Part shown: positions 56,761 to 64,000 of the stretch, piece by piece | Layout of the letters: every line of letters starts with the position of its first letter | Position numbering within the stretch: the stretch's first letter is position 1 | Assembly: GCA_045132235.1 (NCBI GenBank) | Contig: JBGURX010000019.1 | Location: 71,825 to 135,824, forward strand | Length of the DNA stretch: 64,000 nt | DNA from: UBA1756 sp045132235 | GTDB lineage: Bacteria > Bacteroidota > Bacteroidia > Bacteroidales > WCHB1-69 | Direction of reading: 5' to 3' | Program-made: the position numbers and the translations under genes | The notes under the pieces: model-generated | Seen by the model: the letters and a program-made list of their open reading frames with translations, nothing else | Told to the model about the DNA's origin: nothing | Databases searched by the model: none

Positions 56761-59169
56761 ATGAAGAAGACGTTATTATCTGTTCTTTTCTGCTGTTTGT
56801 TCGTGTTTGCCTTTGCAGACAATGTCATCACAGTGCAGGAGGCCAAGACGGTTTCCAAGAACTTTATCACAGCGGTCAGTCCGACGACTGCGATTTCGGA
56901 ATCCGACTTCATTTTGAAGCAGACTGCCCGTGACGAGAACGACGAGCCGTTGTACTATGTTTTCGGCATCCGTAACGGCGGTTTCATCATCGTGTCGGCC
57001 ACCGACGCTGCCACCCCTGTGCTTGCCTATTCTCTGGAAAACGAGTTCAAAGCCGAAGTCTGTTCTTACTTTCTGGACAACTACAAGGCTGACATTGCCA
57101 GCGTAAAAGGCACCACCAACGTGCAGGCGGTCAAAGAGTGGGAGTTCCTCCGCAACTACACCCCCACCCGCGACTCCTCCAACTACTACATCGTGAGTGA
57201 AGTGAAGCCTCTCCTCACCTCCACTTGGAATCAGGTGACCTACTACAACAACCACTGCCCCGCACAGGCCGACGCCATTCAGAATCAGATCAACCTTGAC
57301 TGCGACGGCCACGTGCCCGCAGGCTGTGTCGCTGCTGACATGGGTGTTATCATGCACTACTACCGCTATCCTGAATATGGCACCGGTGGTGTGGGTTACC
57401 ACCCCATCCACTACGTTGTCAACAACAACAACGAAATCACCGATACGATCACCTATCCTTGGCAGGTTCAGAACTTCAATGTTCTTCACGATTACAACCT
57501 CATGCCGAACTCCATCGATGCCTACACTGGCGAAGTTGCCAAGTTGCTCTGGCACGCTGGCATCTCCGTGCAGATGGACTATGGTCCAAGCGGCTCCGGC
57601 GCACAGTCTGCCGACGCCCTCACAGCATTGAAAAACAACTGGGGCTATGAGCGTACTGCACAGATGTACAGCCGTGGCGACTACTCCAACGTGAAATGGT
57701 GCGACACCGTTGTCAATGAAATCAACAAAATGCGCCCCATCTACTACTCCGCTGCCAACAGCGAGGGCGGTCACGCCTTCATGTTCGACGGCTACCAGAT
57801 GCGTATTTTGGTCAATACCACCACCGTTTATGGAGATACCATTTACACCATCAACCATGTTGACACCATCGACCATCCTGAAGCCATCATCTCCGACTCC
57901 ACTTGGAACGACACCGACAGCGTGTGGGTGTATGTATATGACACCGTACACACCTACACTTACGATACTATTTATGATATCTCACACACCGAAAGTTTGA
58001 TCACCTACGTCAACGATACCACTGACTATCATTCCCTCAACACGCTTCCGTTGGTTCACATCAACTGGGGCTGGGGTGGCAGCAGCAACGGTTATTACAC
58101 TATTTCCGGTTCCAACCACGTGGGCACCTACACGCAGAACGAGGCCATGATGATCGGCCTATACCCCGCCAACCAAGCTCCGAAAGACACCACTGGACAT
58201 GTGAACGTATATGGCACACGCGGTTCCATCAGTGACGGAGCGGGCAACCTGTTCTACCGTCCGAATACCGACCGTACGTGGATGATTGCCGCTCCCGGTG
58301 CCACCCGTTACAACATCAAGTTCCTCCGCATTGACACTGAAAACGGTGCCGACGAAGTGATCTTCTACAAAAACGGCGACCTCAACAACGAAGCTGGTCG
58401 TTACTCTGGCAACACCTGCCCCACCACCTCCATCAACATTGTTGCTGACAGCGTACTCGTGCGCTTCGTCTCCAATGGCAACGACGTGACCGGCCGCGGT
58501 TTCGTATTCGACTTCACCGCCACCACCCCGAGCGGTTACTGCGATGCTGAGACCATTCTGCCCTCCGGAAGCGGCACTTTCACCGACAAAGGCAACGCCA
58601 ATGTTGATGAAAACACTCCTTACCGTCCGGAAACCACTTGCACGTGGAGAATCAACGGTTTCGACAAACTGTACATCTCCTATCCGCAGATTGAACTCGG
58701 CGCTGGCGACTTCATCGACATCTTCGATGTGACACAGCCCAACAAGAAATTCCTCCTCTATCGTATCGACAATTACAACTGGCCTTCACAGGATGTACTG
58801 GTCATCGACGGCAACACCCACAAAGTCATGATCCGCTTCGTGTCCGACAACTTCGAGGAGAACAACGGTTTCACCATGACCTATGAAACCATCAACAACA
58901 TCGACGAAAACAACGGTCTGAACAACATCGCCGTTTACCCGAACCCCGCCAGCACCACCCTGAATGTGGACCTCTCCTCCGACTATGACGGACAGATCAC
59001 TTTCAGAGTGATGGATATGACCGGCCGCACCATCAGCAGCGAAAGCATCCATGCCGATGGCGGTGAGCTCCACCACACGTTCAATGTGAGCAACCTTTCA
59101 AAAGGTCTCTACCTGCTCAGCATCGAGGGAACCCACGGCAAGAACATCCGCAAATTCGTGGTTGAATAA
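56761..59169 (+). CDS. Secreted C10 (streptopain-like) cysteine peptidase with T9SS domain
   Basis: The 802-residue secreted protease has a signal peptide (ending FAFA), a propeptide (about 20-130), and the C10 catalytic domain with nucleophile cysteine in HVPAGCVAADMGVIMHYYRYP. The histidine is in GGHAFMFDGYQ and the tryptophan block is HINWGWGGSSNGYY. Between the last two lies an insert of about 85 residues rich in aspartate, threonine and tyrosine (YGDTIYTINHVDTID; VYVYDTVHTYTYDTIYD), where streptopain has a short loop. Two CUB-like beta domains follow (about 480-600 and 600-715), then a T9SS sorting domain (AVYPNPASTTLNVDLSS to KNIRKFVVE). It resembles gingipain-neighbour proteases in layout. 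The target is unknown. Confidence 0.9.
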   Translation: MKKTLLSVLFCCLFVFAFADNVITVQEAKTVSKNFITAVSPTTAISESDFILKQTARDENDEPLYYVFGIRNGGFIIVSATDAATPVLAYSLENEFKAEVCSYFLDNYKADIASVKGTTNVQAVKEWEFLRNYTPTRDSSNYYIVSEVKPLLTSTWNQVTYYNNHCPAQADAIQNQINLDCDGHVPAGCVAADMGVIMHYYRYPEYGTGGVGYHPIHYVVNNNNEITDTITYPWQVQNFNVLHDYNLMPNSIDAYTGEVAKLLWHAGISVQMDYGPSGSGAQSADALTALKNNWGYERTAQMYSRGDYSNVKWCDTVVNEINKMRPIYYSAANSEGGHAFMFDGYQMRILVNTTTVYGDTIYTINHVDTIDHPEAIISDSTWNDTDSVWVYVYDTVHTYTYDTIYDISHTESLITYVNDTTDYHSLNTLPLVHINWGWGGSSNGYYTISGSNHVGTYTQNEAMMIGLYPANQAPKDTTGHVNVYGTRGSISDGAGNLFYRPNTDRTWMIAAPGATRYNIKFLRIDTENGADEVIFYKNGDLNNEAGRYSGNTCPTTSINIVADSVLVRFVSNGNDVTGRGFVFDFTATTPSGYCDAETILPSGSGTFTDKGNANVDENTPYRPETTCTWRINGFDKLYISYPQIELGAGDFIDIFDVTQPNKKFLLYRIDNYNWPSQDVLVIDGNTHKVMIRFVSDNFEENNGFTMTYETINNIDENNGLNNIAVYPNPASTTLNVDLSSDYDGQITFRVMDMTGRTISSESIHADGGELHHTFNVSNLSKGLYLLSIEGTHGKNIRKFVVE

Positions 59170-59188
59170 TCCCCACAACATCATACTC

Positions 59189-59220
59189 AAAAGTGCCCTG
59201 AATCAGGGCACTTTTTTTTT
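59189..59220 (+). terminator. Rho-independent terminator after the C10 peptidase gene
   Basis: The 12-base perfect arms AAAAGTGCCCTG and CAGGGCACTTTT around an AAT loop are followed by a run of T. This is the strongest terminator in the window. Confidence 0.92.
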
Positions 59221-59277
59221 GTAACAATCTGCGATTTTTTACGTTCAAAAAATCGTGTGCCGTATCAAAAAATTTAC

Positions 59278-59285
59278 TATTTTTG
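59278..59285 (+). promoter_or_regulatory. TATTTTTG -7 box
   Basis: An exact TAnnTTTG box lies 36 bases before the ATG at 59321. It rules out the longer frame from 59255. Confidence 0.7.
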
Positions 59286-59320
59286 TGGCTTGTAATTTTT
59301 ATGACAAAAATCCATACATT

Positions 59321-61141
59321 ATGAGAATATTCAGAGTTCTGTTCATTGCCGCCGCCCTATTGTTTGCCTGCGGCGTAACTTCTTCATTGAAAGCACAGAA
59401 ATTGAAAACCGACGATGTGCCGGGCGATGTTACCCAGTCGTTCGCATCGGAATATCCGGATGCCAAGGTCACCGGATGGAGCCTTGAGTCAAACAACTAC
59501 GTAGCCGCCTTCAAGGACGATGGTTCTGACGGAAAGGCCTACTTTTCAAATGACGGCACATGGCTCAAGACCATCTATCCCATCCCCACCTCAGAAATCC
59601 CGCTGAGCATCAGCACCTACGTCACCAGCAACTATCCCAACTACGAAATCTCGGTCTGCAACCTGCGCGAGATGCCGAAAGTGGGCACACACTACTATCT
59701 GGAAGTCCGATTCCCGGAAGTGGGCGGCAAAGACGAGCCTTCCGTGCTGACCTTCAACTATGTAGGCAACCTGCTGGAACGCAAAGACCCTGAAGGATGG
59801 GTATTGCGCACCGATGAACCCGCACGCCCCACCACCGACCGCAATGTTGCCCCCAGCAAACCGGCCAAAGTGGAAGTGGTTTCCAACGACCGTGCTGCCA
59901 AGACCAACGACGAAGTGAAGGAGGAGAAGAAAGTCAAGGAAGAGAAACAGAAAGAAGCCAAGGAGAATGCCAAGGCTGAGAATGCAAAAGCCGACAAACC
60001 GGCCGACAAGGGCAAGAAAGGCAAAAAAGAGGCAGAGGCTCCCCACGATCCTTGGGCTCAATACGCCATCGCTGAAAAAGATGTGCCCACCGCTGTCATG
60101 AAGACCTTCAAGAAGAAAGCCACCAAACCCGAAGACACCAAATGGTTCAAGGTGGGTGAGACCTACGTGGGCAAGTGCATCATGAGAGAGTTCCCGATGG
60201 AAGTTTTCATCTCTTCAAAAGGTGTGTGGAAGAAAACCTACTCCTACATTGCACAAGACCGCATCAACAGCTCCATGATGAAGCATATCGAGACCTACTA
60301 CAAGGGCTACAAGTTCAGCTTCGCCTACAAGGAATTGCGTGCCGACAAGAAGAACAAGGTTTATATCGAATTCTACGAAAAGAAAAACTGGAAGAAGAAA
60401 CTGCCTACCGGCGCTTGGTTTGACGAGAAGACCCGCAAGCTGATCCGCACCGTGGACCCGAACTTCGAAGATCCCTTCAACGATCCCGACCTGTTCAACG
60501 ATGTGAAGATGAGCGAGGAAGACATGCAGGCCGCCATCAAGGAACTGCCTGCCGGCGTCAACTCCTACATCGCTGCCAACTATCCCTCCTACACCATCCG
60601 CAGCACGGAACCCGAAGAGGACAAAGACCTCGGCGAGATCCATCGCGTGGAGATTGCCTCCCCGGGCAACAGCGTCATGGTGCTCTATTTCGACAAGAGC
60701 GGCAATTTCCTCAAGAAAGAGACCCACGACGGCATGAAGACCGTGAAGTCGTACGGCGACTATGATGAGATTCAGGTTCCCGAAGTGGTGCTGAATGCCT
60801 TCAAGGCCAAATTCCCCCGCGTGGTGGATGCCGTTTGGGATGAGGACGAGAACGAGAACTACGACGCCCAGTTCCTCGGCACCAAAGGCCGCGAGATGTG
60901 CATCTTCACACCCAACGGCGTGCTGCTGGAAGACCTCTACTTCCTCGATGTGAACAAGCTCACTCCTGAAATCGAACGCTATATCAAGGACAACTACGGC
61001 AAGTCTGAGATTCAGCAATACTTCTCCGTGAAGAAAGACGGCAAGAACTACTACAAGGTCATCATCCTCCCCAACAAGGAGAAATACCCGAAGTACCTGT
61101 GGTTCACCGCCACTGGAGAATTTGACAGAGTAGAAGAGTAA
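59321..61141 (+). CDS. Secreted protein with about seven PepSY-like repeats
   Basis: The 606-residue protein has a signal peptide (cleavage near SLKAQ). It then carries about seven copies of a PepSY-like (DUF2874) unit, each of the form (V/L)P-xV-xxFxxxYP-a-v-xW then a strand and G-wlk. The starts are DDVPGDVTQSFASEYPDA, IPLSISTYVTSNYPNY, DVPTAVMKTFKKKATKP, SSMMKHIETYYKGYK, LPAGVNSYIAANYPSY, VPEVVLNAFKAKFPRV and LTPEIERYIKDNYGKS. Between copies 2 and 3 is a long charged Lys/Glu/Ala linker (about 185-235). Single or paired units are usual; seven is unusual. It is probably periplasmic. The stop overlaps the prmA start by one base. Confidence 0.8.
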   Translation: MRIFRVLFIAAALLFACGVTSSLKAQKLKTDDVPGDVTQSFASEYPDAKVTGWSLESNNYVAAFKDDGSDGKAYFSNDGTWLKTIYPIPTSEIPLSISTYVTSNYPNYEISVCNLREMPKVGTHYYLEVRFPEVGGKDEPSVLTFNYVGNLLERKDPEGWVLRTDEPARPTTDRNVAPSKPAKVEVVSNDRAAKTNDEVKEEKKVKEEKQKEAKENAKAENAKADKPADKGKKGKKEAEAPHDPWAQYAIAEKDVPTAVMKTFKKKATKPEDTKWFKVGETYVGKCIMREFPMEVFISSKGVWKKTYSYIAQDRINSSMMKHIETYYKGYKFSFAYKELRADKKNKVYIEFYEKKNWKKKLPTGAWFDEKTRKLIRTVDPNFEDPFNDPDLFNDVKMSEEDMQAAIKELPAGVNSYIAANYPSYTIRSTEPEEDKDLGEIHRVEIASPGNSVMVLYFDKSGNFLKKETHDGMKTVKSYGDYDEIQVPEVVLNAFKAKFPRVVDAVWDEDENENYDAQFLGTKGREMCIFTPNGVLLEDLYFLDVNKLTPEIERYIKDNYGKSEIQQYFSVKKDGKNYYKVIILPNKEKYPKYLWFTATGEFDRVEE

Positions 61142-61980
61142 TGGCGTACTTGGAAATCAAGGTTCGGTTTTCGCAACCCGAGCCATGGAAAGACCTCTTC
61201 GCTTCGCTCTTGGGCGATGCCGGCTGCGACAGTTTCATGGACGGCGATGAGGAGAACATCCTGCTCGCCTACATCAAAGAGAGTGATTACAACGAGGCCG
61301 CCATCGCCGACGTGCTCACACAGCACGGCTATGACGTGGAGCTGACCTACGAAATCTCCAAAGTGGAAGAGAAGGACTGGAATGCCGTGTGGGAGGCGGA
61401 CTACGAGCCTGTGCTGATTGCCGACCAGTGCTACATCCGCGCCCCGTTCCACGCCCCTCGTCCGGATGTGGCCTATGATATTGTGATTGAGCCGAAAATG
61501 TCGTTCGGCACGGCGCACCATGAAACCACCACCCTGATGATTGAGTACCTGCTGACCGAAGAGCTGCAGGGCAAGCGTGTGCTGGACATGGGCGCGGGCA
61601 CCGGTGTGCTGGCCATCCTGGCGCATCAGCGCGGGGCGGCAGCCATCACCGCCATCGACAACGACCCGTGGGCCTACGAAAACAACCTCGAAAACAACAC
61701 CCGCAACGGCATCAGCGACATGACCGTGAAACTCGGCGACGCCCTCGCCATCGGCGACGACCGGTTTGATGTCATCATCGCCAACATCAACCGCAACATC
61801 CTGCTCAACGACATGCACCATTACGCCAAAGCCCTCGATGCGGGCGGATGCATCTTCTTCAGCGGATTCTATGAAGGGCGCGACCTCGACCTGATCAAAG
61901 AGAAGGCGGCCTCTTTAGGGCTCACCTTCGACTCCTATAAGGAACGCAACCACTGGGTGGCGGCCAAATTCGTGAAATAG
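61141..61980 (+). CDS. prmA: Ribosomal protein L11 methyltransferase
   Basis: The 279-residue SAM-dependent enzyme trimethylates ribosomal protein L11. The N-terminal substrate-recognition domain (about 1-95) is followed by the Rossmann domain with SAM motif VLDMGAGTGVLAILAHQRGA and the catalytic-region IIANINRNIL. FGTAHHETTTLMIEYL precedes it, as in the family. Length is typical of the short Bacteroidota forms (about 275-280). The A of its ATG is the last base of the preceding TAA stop, so translation is coupled to the PepSY-repeat protein. The 79 bases after it show no promoter or terminator that I can recognise. Confidence 0.93.
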   Translation: MAYLEIKVRFSQPEPWKDLFASLLGDAGCDSFMDGDEENILLAYIKESDYNEAAIADVLTQHGYDVELTYEISKVEEKDWNAVWEADYEPVLIADQCYIRAPFHAPRPDVAYDIVIEPKMSFGTAHHETTTLMIEYLLTEELQGKRVLDMGAGTGVLAILAHQRGAAAITAIDNDPWAYENNLENNTRNGISDMTVKLGDALAIGDDRFDVIIANINRNILLNDMHHYAKALDAGGCIFFSGFYEGRDLDLIKEKAASLGLTFDSYKERNHWVAAKFVK

Positions 61981-62059
61981 CCGCACCACCGAAAGCAACA
62001 TTTCGCCATCGGGAGCGTTGTATATGATGTATTTTCTCATTCTAAAAAAAATTACAGAA

Positions 62060-63058
62060 ATGAAAAAAATCGTTCTGACACTCATGGTCATTCTCTGCGT
62101 GGCCGTTTCCTGCCAAGACGCCGTCACCATCACCAAGGAGCTCAAGCAATCTTCGGTAACGCTGAACGACAACAACCTCTCCACCGGCAAAACCGCCGAG
62201 CTGCTGTTGGTGATGAACAAGCAGTGGCCTGACGAGGTGCAGGACACCATATACAGCCTGCTTCAAAAACCGCAGGTGGGACTTCCTCAGGCGGAGCCTA
62301 TTTTCAGCATCTACCACATCAACCCCGACCTGTTCACAGGCGACTTCACCCGCAGGGCCAACATCGTATATATGGATGTAAACGCTTCATACAAAGAAGC
62401 CGAATGCAAGATGGAGAAAAATCCGTGGAGCAAGCCACAGATTTATGCGCACATCTGCGCCCCCACGCAGGAGGATGCCATCACCTGCCTCGCCGTCAAC
62501 CGCGACCGCATTCTGGAGACCATGTACGACAACGACATCGCCAAGCTGCAAGTGGTACAGTCGAAAAACGCCAATGTAGAACTTCAGGATTACATCCAGA
62601 AAAAATTTGGCATCTTGATGACCGTTCCACAGGAATATGAAATCGGAAGAGAAGGCGATGATTTCCTGTGGCTGCTTTACCGCACCAAGAAAAACGACCG
62701 CTTCATCATGATTTACACCAGTCCGAACAAAAAACTGACCCGTGAGGCCATGATGATCAAGCGCAACTACATCACCAGCAAATACATTGAGGGGGAGACC
62801 AAGGACATCCACCCCAAAATCACCGAATATGCCAACTATCCGCTTCACCAGCCTTTGAAAATATGGTCGAAGGAGGGCGCTGAGCTCCGCGGATTGTGGG
62901 AAACCACCAACGATTACATGGGTGGTCCTTTCTACCAATTCTCCTTCATCAACATCAATGGAGAATGTGTCACCATTGACGGCAGCGTGTATGCTCCCGA
63001 GGATCAGAAAAGGGTTTACATGCGGCAGGTGGAGGCCATTGTAAAATCTGTAAAATAA
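62060..63058 (+). CDS. DUF4837 family lipoprotein
   Basis: The 332-residue protein has lipobox VSC (C18) and the DUF4837 pattern: GKTAELLLVMNKQWPDEVQDTIY, LPQAEPIFSIYHINPDLFTG, then a second half with LMTVPQEYEIGREGDDFLWLLYRT, and ending GGPFYQFSFININGECVTIDGSVYAPEDQKR. The family is widespread and uncharacterised in Bacteroidota. The start at ATG 62060 gives a clean signal peptide. It lies between prmA and an ECF sigma gene, 47 bases upstream of the latter. Confidence 0.87.
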   Translation: MKKIVLTLMVILCVAVSCQDAVTITKELKQSSVTLNDNNLSTGKTAELLLVMNKQWPDEVQDTIYSLLQKPQVGLPQAEPIFSIYHINPDLFTGDFTRRANIVYMDVNASYKEAECKMEKNPWSKPQIYAHICAPTQEDAITCLAVNRDRILETMYDNDIAKLQVVQSKNANVELQDYIQKKFGILMTVPQEYEIGREGDDFLWLLYRTKKNDRFIMIYTSPNKKLTREAMMIKRNYITSKYIEGETKDIHPKITEYANYPLHQPLKIWSKEGAELRGLWETTNDYMGGPFYQFSFININGECVTIDGSVYAPEDQKRVYMRQVEAIVKSVK

Positions 63059-63105
63059 TTTTGCAACATTTCTGAAAAAGCTGCGTCTTGCAAATTGTGA
63101 AACCA

Positions 63106-63633
63106 ATGGAAGAAAAGGAATTGGTGGCAGCATGTCTGCAAAACGACCGCAAAGCGCAGAAGGAGCTCTACGACCGCTATGCTCCGGCAATGATGGGTGT
63201 TTGCAGCCGCTACGCCAACTCCAAGGAGGAGGGGGAAGACATTCTCATTGAAGGGTTTACAAAAGTCTTTGCCCATTTGGAGGAGTTTCACTTTGAAAGT
63301 TCTTTGCCAACTTGGATGCGGAAAATCATGCTCAACACGGCCATCAGCTTTTTCCGGATGCACCACAAGCACCACAATGCGCTTGCCCTTGACGATGCCT
63401 TCGAGGCGGATTGGCGGGAGGCGCAGAGTCTGCCATCGGACAAAGTGATGGAGAAGGATCTGCTGCAGCTGATACAGCGGATGCCGGAGACCTATCGCGT
63501 GGTTTTCAACCTGTTTGTTGTTGAAGGACTTTCACACAAAGAAATTGCGACAACATTAGGAATCCAAGAAAGCACGTCGCGCTCACAGCTCACGCGTGCG
63601 AAGAACTGGTTAAAAGAAAGGATAAGCCGATGA
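63106..63633 (+). CDS. ECF-type RNA polymerase sigma factor
   Basis: The 175-residue sigma-70 family protein has region 2 (ELYDRYAPAMMGVCSRYANS; GEDILIEGFTKVFAHL; LPTWMRKIMLNTAISFFR) and region 4 (MPETYRVVFNLFVVEGLSHK; TTLGIQESTSRSQLTRAKNW). A TTG at 63088 is in frame, but ATG 63106 is the better family start. The stop overlaps the next ATG by four bases. The next gene encodes a membrane-anchored protein, the usual place for an anti-sigma factor or its co-regulated partner in Bacteroidota. Confidence 0.92.
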   Translation: MEEKELVAACLQNDRKAQKELYDRYAPAMMGVCSRYANSKEEGEDILIEGFTKVFAHLEEFHFESSLPTWMRKIMLNTAISFFRMHHKHHNALALDDAFEADWREAQSLPSDKVMEKDLLQLIQRMPETYRVVFNLFVVEGLSHKEIATTLGIQESTSRSQLTRAKNWLKERISR

Positions 63634-64000
63634 ACGACAACGAGATAAAACAATTATTGGAAAACATAGAGGTGCAGCCGTCGCCGCGCTGCTGGGAGGC
63701 CATTGACGGGGCGTTGGGTGCAGCCGCCGGAAGTGCTTCCGCAGCCGCCACGAAGGCCGCCGCACAGGCCACGCGCCACCTGTCGTCCGCAGCCGTCAAG
63801 GCCATCATCGCCAGCAGCGTTGCCGCCGTCGTCACTGGCAGCGCACTCGTCACCGCACTGCTCCTCTCCCACCCCGACGAACCCGCCACCACGCTGGCAT
63901 CCACCACTACCGAAACCAGCGCCACCGCCCCGCAATCCGACGCCACCGCACTTCTCCCCGACACCTCCGCCATAACGCTCTCCCCTGCCCTCCCGCAACA
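63630..64000 (+). CDS. Membrane protein, putative anti-sigma partner (5' end only)
   Basis: An open frame starts at ATG 63630 (ATGA overlap with the sigma gene) and runs off the window; about 123 residues are visible. It opens MNDNEIKQLLENIEVQPSPRCWEAIDGALG, an N-terminal pattern seen in proteins encoded right after Bacteroidota ECF sigma genes. An alanine-rich stretch (AAAGSASAAATKAAAQA) and one hydrophobic helix follow (about 57-80, AVKAIIASSVAAVVTGSALV), then a threonine/proline-rich periplasmic linker. A role as anti-sigma factor is inferred from position and layout; no zinc-binding anti-sigma (ZAS) motif is visible in the part present. Confidence 0.7.
   Translation, partial: MNDNEIKQLLENIEVQPSPRCWEAIDGALGAAAGSASAAATKAAAQATRHLSSAAVKAIIASSVAAVVTGSALVTALLLSHPDEPATTLASTTTETSATAPQSDATALLPDTSAITLSPALPQ

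Noticed and set aside
1..64000. tRNA, rRNA or riboswitch genes
   Set aside because: I saw no cloverleaf-like segment, CCA end or known riboswitch core in the intergenic regions; only small gaps exist.

Overview
The window reads as a chromosomal segment of a Bacteroidota bacterium, most likely a Bacteroidales relative with GC-rich codon use. Four things support this. Many genes are preceded by a TAnnTTTG box, the -7 element of this phylum. Several secreted proteins end in a type IX secretion (T9SS) C-terminal sorting domain. There is a SusC-like TonB-dependent receptor, and many small lipoproteins have Bacteroidota-type domains (DUF4878, DUF3078, DUF4837, putative porin). Shine-Dalgarno sequences are weak. 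I saw no rRNA, tRNA, CRISPR array, transposase or integrase. The first gene (a BamA/TamA-like barrel) and the last (a putative anti-sigma partner) are cut by the window edges. No gap between genes exceeds 300 bases.

Layout. 1-15 kb: RecD-like helicase, small lipoproteins, a GT2 glycosyltransferase with a GT-C-like membrane protein and a T9SS cargo, a C69 dipeptidase, a small basic secreted protein with an FG-GAP T9SS protein, asnS, a lipid kinase and a TonB-like protein. 15.2-18 kb: an AT-rich two-gene restriction-modification island (Sau3AI/MutH-like nuclease plus C5 methyltransferase), probably acquired. 18-27 kb: radA, cysteine desulfidase, an MltF-like transglycosylase, pth, two outer membrane barrels and an O-antigen-ligase-like protein overlapping an ECF sigma gene. 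27-32 kb (minus strand): one apparent operon, gpsA, then three small genes resembling miniature GldL, GldM and GldL, then hutH and a lipoprotein, ended by a clear terminator. 32-40 kb (minus): TonB receptor, lipoprotein, DUF3078 protein, an arginase-fold protein with substituted metal ligands, and ppdK. 40-50 kb: M64 peptidase, thioesterase, serpin-like lipoprotein, ptb, a lipoprotein, aspS, glycogen debranching enzyme, ribD. 50-64 kb: gap co-translated with a 1367-residue protein carrying dikinase ATP-grasp and phosphohistidine domains, nadE, a C10 peptidase, a protein with seven PepSY-like repeats, prmA, a DUF4837 lipoprotein and an ECF sigma factor with its partner.

The strongest candidate for something undescribed is the mini GldL-GldM-GldL cassette (29865-30957). 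It keeps the fold signatures of the T9SS/gliding motor but is cut down to the N-terminal regions, and proline replaces the motor glutamate. Also notable are the giant dikinase-like protein downstream of gap, the serpin-like lipoprotein, the arginase-fold protein with altered metal site, a perfect palindrome inserted in frame in a T9SS sorting domain, and a family of 7- and 8-nt tandem arrays placed after genes.
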